A stretch of DNA of 44,561 nucleotides. Origin: Candidatus Hebobacteria bacterium. Its GTDB lineage: Bacteria > Armatimonadota > Hebobacteria > Hebobacterales > Hebobacteraceae. Below are positions 8,902-16,427 of this stretch, one piece after another (within the stretch, counting starts at the first letter, position 1; the number at the start of each line of letters is the position of its first letter). The notes beneath the pieces were generated by a model. The model saw only the letters and a list, made by a program, of their open reading frames with translations. It did not search any database and was not told the DNA's origin. The position numbers and the translations under genes were made by a program. The stretch is from contig JALGTG010000001.1 in NCBI GenBank assembly GCA_029821495.1, positions 1-44,561 of the forward strand. The letters are read 5' to 3'.

Positions 8902-9627
8902 CTATTCCTTCTGAACCTTGGCGCTGGAGAACACAAAAGTGACCGCGCACTTGCCCTCGACCGGCTCGCCGTTCTCGAGCGCGGACCGGAACGTCCAGCC
9001 GCTCTTCACCGCCCTCACCGCGGCGCGGTCGAGCAGTTCATGTCCCGAGCTCTTCGCCACCGCGACAGAAGAAGCACTGCCGTCGGCCGATACCAGCACG
9101 GACAGACTCACCCGCCCCTCGAGGCCTTGGTCGAGCGCGTCCTTCGGATAGACTGGCTCCGGACCTCCGACGATGCCCGGCCCGCGGGTAGGTCCCGCCG
9201 GCTTCTCTTCTTCTCCCCCCGGCCCGGCCGCATCTGCTCCCACCCCTTCGGGTCCCGCGGGCTCTGTGCCCGACTTCGCTGTCAGGAGCTTGGGTGCCGC
9301 GGGAGCCGACTTCGCCCGGCCGCCCGAACTCGAAGGCTGCTCCTTCGCCGGCTCGCGCTTCGCCGCCGCGCTCTCGCTTGTCCTCTTCGGCGCATCCGGC
9401 TGACCCCCGGCCCCCAGCAGCAGCCCGTCTGCCGCGGCCTCGGCCATCGTCAGCTCGATAGGAATGAGAACGGGCGGCCTGATGGGGGTCCGTCCGAACA
9501 GCAGGCCGATGGCGACCAACACTACTGCGTGGAAGGCCACCGAGCAGCCGCCGGCGATCCCGAACCGCCTGCCCGGAGCCATCGGCAATGTGCTCGCGGG
9601 TGGTTGTGAGTCAGTGCCGTTCATCAC
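8902..9627 (-). CDS. tonB: TonB-family energy transducer
   Basis: A 241-residue protein with the TonB layout. There is one N-terminal membrane helix (about residues 24-45, FGIAGGCSVAFHAVVLVAIG). A long low-complexity periplasmic linker rich in Ala, Pro, Lys and Glu follows. The last ~85 residues form a TonB C-terminal domain (PEPVYPKDALDQGLEGRVSL, then SSGHELLDRAAVRAVKSGW). The YPxxAxxxGxEG pattern is the family hallmark. TonB spans the periplasm and passes the proton-motive force captured by ExbB/ExbD to an outer-membrane partner. The ATG overlaps the exbD stop by 4 bases (9624-9627), so it is translationally coupled. No TonB-dependent receptor is encoded in the window. Confidence 0.9.
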   Translation of the reverse strand: MMNGTDSQPPASTLPMAPGRRFGIAGGCSVAFHAVVLVAIGLLFGRTPIRPPVLIPIELTMAEAAADGLLLGAGGQPDAPKRTSESAAAKREPAKEQPSSSGGRAKSAPAAPKLLTAKSGTEPAGPEGVGADAAGPGGEEEKPAGPTRGPGIVGGPEPVYPKDALDQGLEGRVSLSVLVSADGSASSVAVAKSSGHELLDRAAVRAVKSGWTFRSALENGEPVEGKCAVTFVFSSAKVQKE

Positions 9628-10079
9628 CGCATACTGCGACCCGGACCGCCGGCCTCCTTCTCAGGTGCCGGCCGGATCGCGGCCAGGGCGATCCGGTGGT
9701 AGTCCGCCAGCCGCACCTGGTCCAGCGCCCCCACCAGCTCCGAATATGACACGTTCTCATCCGCCACCACCACCACCTGTGCGTCCCGATCCCCACCCGT
9801 CGCCTTGTCCAACGCGGCCCCGATCTGGTCGGCCGTCACCGCCTGCCCGCTCACCTGCACCGGCTGCCCGGGCATCAGGTGTAACACCACCCGCTCCGGG
9901 ACGGGCTGGGCCGTCCTCGCCGACGGCAGCTTCAGCGGCAGGCCGCTCCGCGCGCCCACTAGCGTCGACGCCACCGCAAAGAAGATCAACAGGTTGAACA
10001 CCGTGTCGATCATGGCCGTCAGGTCAACATATGGACGGATGCGCCGCCGGCGCCGGGGAAGGACAAACTCCTGGTTCAT
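9624..10079 (-). CDS. exbD: ExbD/TolR-family proton-channel subunit
   Basis: A 151-residue protein with a short basic cytoplasmic N-terminus (LPRRRRRIRPYVDLTAMIDT), one membrane helix (VFNLLIFFAVASTLVG) and a periplasmic domain. The two Asp residues in VDLTAMIDTVFNLLIFF fit the ExbD/TolR signature. The second, at the start of the helix, is the conserved proton-carrying residue in this family. The periplasmic part ends in the expected VVVVADENVSYSELVGALDQ segment. It works with ExbB to convert proton flow into motion of TonB. It overlaps exbB and tonB by 4 bases on either side. Confidence 0.92.
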   Translation of the reverse strand: MNQEFVLPRRRRRIRPYVDLTAMIDTVFNLLIFFAVASTLVGARSGLPLKLPSARTAQPVPERVVLHLMPGQPVQVSGQAVTADQIGAALDKATGGDRDAQVVVVADENVSYSELVGALDQVRLADYHRIALAAIRPAPEKEAGGPGRSMR

Positions 10080-10690
10080 GGCTGCGTCCTCGACGTCGTC
10101 TGCAGGTTGAGCAGTTCGGTCACCCGGAGTTCGATCTCGTGAATGAGCGACTCAACGCGGCCCGACAGCGCGTTGTACACAACCATGAAGGGAATCGCGA
10201 TGGAAAGACCCGTGAACGTCGTTATCAGCGCCTCGGCAATCCCGCCCGACAGCGCCGTCGCATTTCCGATCTGCCCGCCCGCGATCACGTGGAACACCTT
10301 GATGAGCCCGGAGATCGTCCCCAGCAGCCCCAGCAGCGGGGCTATCGTGACCATCGTCGCCAGCACGGGGAGGTGGCCGTCGAGCACTGGCTGCTCGGCG
10401 AGGGCCACCTCCCGAGCGACCTCACGGAGGTCATCCTTAGGCATGTCGAAATGGCCGAGAGTGGCCGACAACACGTGGGCGACGGGCCCCCGCGTCGCGT
10501 CGCAGATGCCCCGCGCCTGGTCCACCGAACCGGAGTCGAGCGCGGACCGGATCTTGCCCATCAGCCGAGGCGTGTCCACACGGGCGTGCCGCAGGTAAAG
10601 CCACCGCTCAATGGCGATGACCAGAGCTACCACCGATACTGCTAGCAGCGGAATCATCACGAGCCCGCCGCGGAGAATTGGGTTGAACAA
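10076..10690 (-). CDS. exbB: ExbB/TolQ/MotA-family proton-channel subunit
   Basis: First gene of the operon, a three-helix inner-membrane protein of the MotA/TolQ/ExbB family. The protein starts LFNPILRGGLVMIPLLAVSV, as ExbB does. The diagnostic central region is LATMVTIAPLLGLLGTISGL, followed by ALITTFTGLSIAIPFMVVYN. I chose the TTG at 10690 because it follows an AGGAGGGAGAG stretch and gives a normal N-terminus. A GTG at 10729 in the same frame has no ribosome binding site and would add 13 Arg/Gly-rich residues. ExbB pentamers surround ExbD and provide the proton path. The divergent gap to 10882 carries no strong minus-strand promoter that I can recognise. Confidence 0.92.
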   Translation of the reverse strand: MFNPILRGGLVMIPLLAVSVVALVIAIERWLYLRHARVDTPRLMGKIRSALDSGSVDQARGICDATRGPVAHVLSATLGHFDMPKDDLREVAREVALAEQPVLDGHLPVLATMVTIAPLLGLLGTISGLIKVFHVIAGGQIGNATALSGGIAEALITTFTGLSIAIPFMVVYNALSGRVESLIHEIELRVTELLNLQTTSRTQP

Positions 10691-10796
10691 GGCTGCTTCT
10701 CTCCCTCCTGGTCTATCCGCCCTTCGCACGTCTTAGACACCGGCGGTCCCTGTTTGTCGCGTCAGCCGCGATCTCGGCCGGTTGGCACGCTTCGCC

Positions 10797-10825
10797 TTGG
10801 GCAAGCTCGGCGCGCATAGGACAAT
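10797..10825 (+). promoter_or_regulatory. Possible promoter of the gene at 10882
   Basis: TTGGGC (10797-10802), a 17-base spacer and GACAAT (10820-10825). The spacing is ideal but the boxes match the housekeeping consensus at only 3 and 4 of 6 positions. It points toward the gene starting 57 bases downstream. Confidence 0.35.
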
Positions 10826-10881
10826 CGCCACCCGAAGCAGAATGGCTCCCCGACGGAGACTCTCGACACCGGGAGCAGACG

Positions 10882-11694
10882 ATGGCCCTCGAGAAGGTGA
10901 AGATCGCAGACCTGGAGGTGAGCCGCTTAATCCTCGGCGGCAATCCCATCAGCGGATTCAGCCACCAGAGCACGGTCGCCGATGACGAGATGAGACACTA
11001 CTTCACGGCCGACCGGATCAAGGCGCTCTATCGGCAAGCCGAGCGGCTCGGCGTCAACACCCACATCGGACGGGCCGATCACCACGTGATCCGGGTGCTG
11101 ATGGAGCACTGGGATCAAGGCGGCCGGATGCAGTGGATCGCGCAGACATGTCCCGAGATCGGCTCGCCGCAGCGGGGGGCGCTGAACGGCATCAACTACG
11201 GGGCCAAGGCCGTCTTCATCCACGGCGGCCAGATGGACAACATGCGCATTCACGGGTGCCTGGAGCAGACCATCCCGGTCATCAACATGATCCACGACGC
11301 AGCCTTGCCCGCTGGCGTGGCGGGGCACCAGCCTGAGATATTCCAGTGGGCGGAGGAGCACCTCGACTGCGACTTCTACATGTGCTCGTACTACGACCCG
11401 GTCGAGCGAGGAGAGTCGGCCGAGAATCAACCGGGCGGGGACGAGCGATTCGCTGACGCCGACCGGGACCGGATGACAGCGGCAATCCAGAGCCTGTCAA
11501 AGCCCGTTATTCACTACAAGATAATGGCCTGCGGCCGCAATGATCCCAAAGACGCCGTCCGCTGCGCGGCCCGCAACATGCGGCCCGGCGACGCAGTCTG
11601 CGTGGGGATCTATCCCAAGCACCGCCCGAACGAGCTGGAGGAGGATGTGAGGCTCTTTGAGGAGAGCCTGAACGCCGTTCGGGCCAGAGGATAA
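10882..11694 (+). CDS. Putative TIM-barrel protein, aldo/keto reductase-like
   Basis: A 270-residue soluble protein. The ATG follows GGGAG with 6 bases between. The N-terminus (VKIADLEVSRLILGGNPISG) looks like the first strand of an aldo/keto reductase barrel. The body shows alternating strand/helix elements such as INMIHDAALPAGVAGHQPEI and KPVIHYKIMACGRNDPKDAV. The canonical catalytic set Asp-Tyr-Lys-His of aldo/keto reductases is not clearly present, so an oxidoreductase function is not shown. Related proteins occur in Planctomycetota and Armatimonadota genomes as uncharacterised proteins. It stands alone, divergent from exbB, and is followed by a separate promoter, so it is probably monocistronic. 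Confidence 0.6.
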   Translation: MALEKVKIADLEVSRLILGGNPISGFSHQSTVADDEMRHYFTADRIKALYRQAERLGVNTHIGRADHHVIRVLMEHWDQGGRMQWIAQTCPEIGSPQRGALNGINYGAKAVFIHGGQMDNMRIHGCLEQTIPVINMIHDAALPAGVAGHQPEIFQWAEEHLDCDFYMCSYYDPVERGESAENQPGGDERFADADRDRMTAAIQSLSKPVIHYKIMACGRNDPKDAVRCAARNMRPGDAVCVGIYPKHRPNELEEDVRLFEESLNAVRARG

Positions 11695-11744
11695 CCGCGC
11701 CATCTCCAAGCCCCAGAGGCGGCTCACCGGCGAGAAACCGCCCA

Positions 11745-11773
11745 TTGCTTTCTGCGGGCTGCTCGGATACAAT
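11745..11773 (+). promoter_or_regulatory. Promoter of the zinc-ribbon/pseudopilin-like gene
   Basis: TTGCTT (11745-11750), a 17-base spacer and TACAAT (11768-11773). The -10 matches 5 of 6 consensus bases. Transcription would start near 11780, about 20 bases before the GTG start, leaving room for the AGAGGAGG ribosome binding site at 11786-11793. Confidence 0.7.
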
Positions 11774-11799
11774 CGGGTTGCACATAGAGGAGGCCAGCG

Positions 11800-12453
11800 G
11801 TGGGGAAGACGCAGTGCCCGAAGTGCGGGACGGAGAATCCTGAGGGCCGCTCGGCCTGTGTTCAGTGCGGCACTGCAATGCCGGCCGACCCGAGCGCCGC
11901 GCTGACAGAGGTCCCCGGCGCAGGTGGCGATCCTGTCGTGGCCAGGCCGGTACCTGTCCTCCGAGCCGTTCTCATGTTGTGCTTGGTATGCGCGCTCGCC
12001 ATCCTGGTATGGCTCGTCCTGCCGCTGCGACAGCCACCTCTCCCCCGGCCAGTCTGCCTCTCGAATGTGAAGAACATCACCCTTGCCTTCCAGATGTATC
12101 TGGCCGACAACGACTATGTATTCCCGCCGGCGGGCGAGTGGTGCGACACTATCAGGGAGTACGTCAAGAACGACCAGGTATACCGGTGTCCAGAGGCTGG
12201 AGGTGTCCCCTCTGGCTACGCCTACAACCTGTCTCTCGATGCCCTCCCCCTCGGTGCCGTGGCCAAGCCGGCCGCCACAATCGTCATCTTCGAGAGCGAC
12301 AAGGGCTGGAACGCGGCAGGCGGCCCGGAGCTGCTGCCGGCCGAGCCGAGGCACTCTGGAGGTGACAACTACGGGTATGCGGACGGAAGCGCGCGGTGGG
12401 CCAGCCGCGAGACTGTAGTCTCCAGTGAGCCGGGGTTGACCTGGGAGCCGTGA
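11800..12453 (+). CDS. Zinc ribbon plus membrane anchor plus DUF1559/pseudopilin-like ectodomain
   Basis: A 217-residue protein starting at a GTG 6 bases after AGAGGAGG. Residues 6-23 form a zinc ribbon (CPKC...CVQC). A linker and one membrane helix (about 53-74) follow. Straight after the helix comes CLSNVKNITLAFQMYLADND (86-105), the segment that in DUF1559-type pseudopilins follows the pilin helix, with the typical FPP shortly after. The end carries H185-x9-D195-G196 (HSGGDNYGYADGSARW), the H-X9-DG signature of that family. No GFTLIE prepilin cleavage site is present. The ectodomain is therefore pseudopilin-like, but the N-terminus is a cytoplasmic zinc ribbon, so it should stay membrane-anchored and not be processed by prepilin peptidase. 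Function unknown. Its own promoter separates it from its neighbours. Confidence 0.75.
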   Translation: MGKTQCPKCGTENPEGRSACVQCGTAMPADPSAALTEVPGAGGDPVVARPVPVLRAVLMLCLVCALAILVWLVLPLRQPPLPRPVCLSNVKNITLAFQMYLADNDYVFPPAGEWCDTIREYVKNDQVYRCPEAGGVPSGYAYNLSLDALPLGAVAKPAATIVIFESDKGWNAAGGPELLPAEPRHSGGDNYGYADGSARWASRETVVSSEPGLTWEP

Positions 12454-12506
12454 GGCAGCAGGCCGTCGCGAAACCCACAGCGGGAATGGTATTCTCGGAA
12501 TGGTCG

Positions 12507-12536
12507 TTCCCACTTATGCTGACGCCGTGATATAAT
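12507..12536 (+). promoter_or_regulatory. Promoter of smc
   Basis: A perfect TATAAT (12531-12536) lies 18 bases after TTCCCA (12507-12512). The predicted start near 12543 leaves a 5' leader of about 100 bases before the TTG start of smc. Just upstream, GGAATGGT occurs twice (12483-12490 and 12497-12504), and GGGAA (12482-12486) can pair with TTCCC (12507-12511) over the -35. Confidence 0.65.
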
Positions 12537-12645
12537 CCGCCTCGTCGCTCTCTGGCGGAGCCCGTGCGCGCGTCGCTCCATCGCGGCACAGAAAGAACCA
12601 GGGACACAGCAAACGTAGCAGCACACTTGCAGAAGGGGGCATGCC

Positions 12646-15600
12646 TTGTACCTCAAGCGCCTCGAGCTCAACGGCTTCAAGACCTTCGCCGATAACACCA
12701 CCCTCGAATTCGGCCCCGGTGTCAGCGGCATCGTCGGGCCCAATGGCAGCGGGAAGAGCAACCTCGCCGACGCCATCCTCTGGTGCCTCGGCGAGCAGAG
12801 CATGAAGTCCCTCCGCTCCTCCCGCGCCCACGACGTCATATTCGCCGGCAGCGAGAGCCGCCGCCGTGCCGGGGTAGGCGAGGTATCGCTCACTCTCGAC
12901 AACACCGACGGAGCCCTCCCCCTCGACTTCACCGAAGTCACGGTCACACGCCGCGTCTTCCGTAGCGGCGAGGGGGAATACTTCATCAACCGCGTCCCAT
13001 GCCGCCTCCGCGACATCCACGAGCTCTTCCTCGACACCGGCATCGGCAAGCACGCCTACTCCATGATCAGCCAGACGGAGATCGACCGCATCCTCTCCGT
13101 GCGCTCCGAGGATCGCCGCGAGATCTTCGAGCAGGCCTCCGGCATCCAGCGCTACCGCCAGCGCAAGAACGAGGCCGGACGCAAGCTCGACCGTGTCTGC
13201 ACCAACCTCCTCCGCGTCAACGACATCATCCACGAGCTCGAGAGCCAGGTCGAGCCCCTCTCCCAGCAATCCGAGACCGCGCGCCAGTACAAGCAGCTCT
13301 CCAAGGAGCTCTTCGATCTCAAGCTCAGCCTCATGGTCCACCAGCGCGCGGCCCTTACCGAGAACCTATCCCGTGTCCGCGACCGCAAGGTCGAACTCGA
13401 GCGCGAGATGGAGGCCGCCCGGACGCGTTCCCATCAGCTCGCAGCCGAGGAGGTCGAGGTCAGGGCGCGGCTTCAGGACCTCGAGAGCCGCCTCGACGAC
13501 ACCCGCTCGCTTGTCGGACGGCTGGCGAGCGAGACCGACCGCGCCGACGGGCGCCTCAACCTCGCCAACCAGCGCATCGAGGATCTGAAGGCCCAGACCG
13601 CGCAGGCCCACCAAGAGATCGAGCAGCTCGAGGAGCAGAAGCGCGCCGCCGAAGAGGAGCTGGCGACCGCCGAGCGCGAGCGGCCCATACTCGCGGCCAA
13701 GGCCGAGAAGCTCCGCGCAGAGATCGAGGCCCGCGAGCAGCGCCTCCGCCAGGAAACCGGCGCCCTGCGAGACACCGGGGAGTCGGCCGAAGAGCAGCGC
13801 ACCGGCCACCTCGACATTCTCAGAGAGCTTGCCGACGCGCGCAACCGGCTCGGCCAGTGCGAGTCCCTCCTCGAAGCCGCGCGCGGAAGGATCGCCCGAC
13901 TCCAGGATCAGCGCGAGGCCCTGCGATCCCAGCGGGAGGACCTAGCAGCAAGCGTCGAAGAGGCAGCCCGCGCAGTCTCGGAGATGCGCACCGAAAGAGA
14001 GCGCCGTGCCGGCGAGTTGTCCGCCCTCCGCCTCGAGCGAGAGGCTGCAGAGGCGGCCGGGGCGGAGCTGGCCGGTCGGGAGCTGGAGCTCCGCGAGCGC
14101 CTGTCGGGCGTTCGCTCCCGTCAGCGCGCCCTGGAGGAGATGGAGCGCGCCAAGGAAGGGCTGCGCGCCGGCACACGAGCCGTCTTGTCCGCCGTAGAGT
14201 CCGGCCGACTCGCCGGCGAATACCAGACCGTTGCAGACCTCCTCAGAGTGCCGAAGGAGCTCGAAGCCGCCATCGAGGCCGCCCTCGGCCCCGCGGCGGG
14301 AGATCTTGTCGTCCCCTCCGAGAGCGAGGCCGGCCGGGCCATCGCCTTCCTCAAGGAAACCAAGGCCGGCAGGGCGACCTTCCTCCCGCGTTCTCGCATC
14401 AGGATCGGCTCGCGACCCGACGGATTGGCCGCGCTGGCCCGGCAGTCCGGTTGCCTGGGCATCGCGGCCGACCTCGTCGGCTGCGAAACCGGCGGCGAGG
14501 AGGTCGTCGAGCAACTGCTCGGCCGCGTCTTGGTGGCAGATAGTCTGGACGCCGCCCTAGAACTCTCCCGCGCCGGCGGCGCATGGCGAGCAGTCGTCAC
14601 TCGCGACGGCGACATCGTTCGCCCCTGGGGTGCCATCACCGGCGGGAGTCGGCCCGCTCGGACGGGACTTCTCGGTCGCGGACGCGAGATCGCGGAGCTC
14701 GGCCAACAGGCGAAAGACCTCGAGGCCGAACTGGAGAGCACCTCCTCCGGACTGCATCAGGCGCGGGAGCGAGCGCAGTCGGCCCGCGGCCGGGCGGATT
14801 CGCTGCGAGACCAGCTGGAGCAGGAATCGACGAAGCTTGGCGAGGCGGAGCGTCAGGTCGAGGTGCAGAGAGAGAAGGCGCGCCTCGACGCCGAACGGGA
14901 CCAGGCAATTCTCTCGGAGCAGCAGGCGCTCGAGGAAGAGTCGCGGCAGATCGAGCAGGATCGTGCAGAAGCGGCCGCCCGCGTCGAGAAGCTGGCCACC
15001 AGGAAGGACGCCGCCGAGACCTTGATGGCCCAGGTCGAGTCCGCGCTCGCCGCCGGCCGGGACGCCCGAGAGGAGCTCACCCTAACGACCTCCGAAATGA
15101 AGGTGAAGCTGACCGAGGTCCAGGGCGACCTGCGCGCTCTCGAGGCGCGAGCGGAGAAGATCGCCCAGAACGCTCAGATGCTCGGGTCGGCCATCGACGA
15201 CAGGCGAGCCCTGAAGCAGCGCACCGAGACCGGCCGCCGAGACGCCGAGACCGGCCTCGCTGACCTCGCCGCAGAGTGCGAGGGCCTGCGGGGCAAGCAT
15301 CGGGAGGCCGAGCAGGAGCTCGCCCAAACTCAGGAGCAGCGCACGCAGCACCTGGACGCCCTCGCCGCCAACCGCGAGGCAGCCGCCGAGAATCGAGCAC
15401 AGACGGAGGCCGCCCAGAACCGCGAACACCGGCTCGAGTTGCGCATCACTCAGATCGAGAGCGAGATCGGCTTCTGCGAGCGCACTCTGGCCGACGAGTA
15501 TCGCATCACCCTCGAAGAGGCGGAGCGCAAGGCGGGCCCCATCGACAGCCGAACGGCCGCCCAGAAGCGGGTGAAGGAGCTGCAGGCCGCGCTGGAGGCG

Positions 15601-16290
15601 CTTGGCGAGGTCAACCTCGGATCAATCGAGGAGTACGAGAGAGTCAAGCAGCGGATCGAGTTCCTCGGCGGACAGCGCGCCGACCTCGAGGGAGCCCGAG
15701 AGGACCTCCAGCAGGCCATCATGGAGATCGACCGCGAAGCCACCTCGCGGTTCCTCGCCGCCTTCGAGCAGATCAAGGCGGAGTTCCAGACCTTCTTCCT
15801 CCGGTTGTTCGGCGGTGGCAGCGCAGAGCTGACCCTCACCGATACCGAGAACGTCCTCGAATGCGGCATCGACGTCACGGTTACCGTGCCCGGCAAGAAG
15901 ACCCGCGACCTGCTCCAGCTCTCTGGAGGCGAGCGCGCGCTCACCGCCGCCGCCATCCTCTTCGCGCTCCTGAAGGTGAAGCCCTCGCCTTTCGTCATCC
16001 TCGACGAAGTCGACGCCCCCCTCGATGACTCCAACATCGGGCGCTACTGCGACGTGCTCCGGCAGTTCGCTCAGCAGTCCCAGTTCATCGTCATCACCCA
16101 CAACAAGGGCACCATGGAGGCCGCCGACGTCCTCTATGGCGCGACACTCGAAGAGCCGGGAGTCAGCAAGCTGATCGGCATGCGTCTGCGAGACGAAGCC
16201 GAGCGGGTGAAGGAGCAGGAGGCAGTCGTCGAGATGCCCACTCCCGAGGCCGAGCCGGCGGAGGCGTCGGGAGCCGAGGAAGCCGCGTAG
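12646..16290 (+). CDS. smc: Chromosome segregation protein SMC
   Basis: A 1214-residue SMC ATPase that with ScpA/ScpB forms the bacterial condensin. It starts at a TTG, 6 bases after AGAAGGGGG, giving the canonical MYLKRLELNGFKTF. Walker A is GPNGSGKSN (31-39). The N-terminal head continues with DTGIGKHAYSMISQTEIDRI. Two long coiled-coil arms rich in Glu, Arg and Ala flank a hinge at about residues 525-680 (GEYQTVADLLRVPKELEAAI). The C-terminal head has the ABC signature LQLSGGERALTA (near 1090) and Walker B FVILDEVDAPLDD (near 1117). A short acidic tail (AEPAEASGAEEAA) follows the head. Length and domain order are normal. scpA and scpB are not adjacent. The gene is convergent with the peptidase gene at 16428. 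Confidence 0.97.
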   Translation: MYLKRLELNGFKTFADNTTLEFGPGVSGIVGPNGSGKSNLADAILWCLGEQSMKSLRSSRAHDVIFAGSESRRRAGVGEVSLTLDNTDGALPLDFTEVTVTRRVFRSGEGEYFINRVPCRLRDIHELFLDTGIGKHAYSMISQTEIDRILSVRSEDRREIFEQASGIQRYRQRKNEAGRKLDRVCTNLLRVNDIIHELESQVEPLSQQSETARQYKQLSKELFDLKLSLMVHQRAALTENLSRVRDRKVELEREMEAARTRSHQLAAEEVEVRARLQDLESRLDDTRSLVGRLASETDRADGRLNLANQRIEDLKAQTAQAHQEIEQLEEQKRAAEEELATAERERPILAAKAEKLRAEIEAREQRLRQETGALRDTGESAEEQRTGHLDILRELADARNRLGQCESLLEAARGRIARLQDQREALRSQREDLAASVEEAARAVSEMRTERERRAGELSALRLEREAAEAAGAELAGRELELRERLSGVRSRQRALEEMERAKEGLRAGTRAVLSAVESGRLAGEYQTVADLLRVPKELEAAIEAALGPAAGDLVVPSESEAGRAIAFLKETKAGRATFLPRSRIRIGSRPDGLAALARQSGCLGIAADLVGCETGGEEVVEQLLGRVLVADSLDAALELSRAGGAWRAVVTRDGDIVRPWGAITGGSRPARTGLLGRGREIAELGQQAKDLEAELESTSSGLHQARERAQSARGRADSLRDQLEQESTKLGEAERQVEVQREKARLDAERDQAILSEQQALEEESRQIEQDRAEAAARVEKLATRKDAAETLMAQVESALAAGRDAREELTLTTSEMKVKLTEVQGDLRALEARAEKIAQNAQMLGSAIDDRRALKQRTETGRRDAETGLADLAAECEGLRGKHREAEQELAQTQEQRTQHLDALAANREAAAENRAQTEAAQNREHRLELRITQIESEIGFCERTLADEYRITLEEAERKAGPIDSRTAAQKRVKELQAALEALGEVNLGSIEEYERVKQRIEFLGGQRADLEGAREDLQQAIMEIDREATSRFLAAFEQIKAEFQTFFLRLFGGGSAELTLTDTENVLECGIDVTVTVPGKKTRDLLQLSGGERALTAAAILFALLKVKPSPFVILDEVDAPLDDSNIGRYCDVLRQFAQQSQFIVITHNKGTMEAADVLYGATLEEPGVSKLIGMRLRDEAERVKEQEAVVEMPTPEAEPAEASGAEEAA

Positions 16291-16291
16291 A

Positions 16292-16351
16292 GCGCATTTC
16301 ATAGCCCTCACTGGCCTGCCTGTCCGTTAGAGAAGCTGGCATGAAATGCGC
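16292..16351. repeat. Inverted repeat in the smc/peptidase convergent gap
   Basis: GCGCATTTCAT (16292-16302) and its exact complement ATGAAATGCGC (16341-16351) flank a 38-base loop. After a one-base bulge, GCC/GGC extends the stem inward. It begins one base after the smc stop. No T-run follows on either strand, so it is not a classical Rho-independent terminator, but it may protect or end transcripts arriving from both sides. Confidence 0.6.
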
Positions 16352-16427
16352 CTGCTGGAGCCTGGGGGCTTGCGCTGCTGTTCCATAAGGTCAGATGGTG
16401 AAACAGCTTCTAGCCACTCCTCGTCGC

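Noticed and set aside
12999-14543. Long open frame (514 codons) on the plus strand inside smc
   Set aside because: It is Arg/Pro-rich with no domain, and lies wholly inside smc. GC-rich third positions leave alternative frames open.
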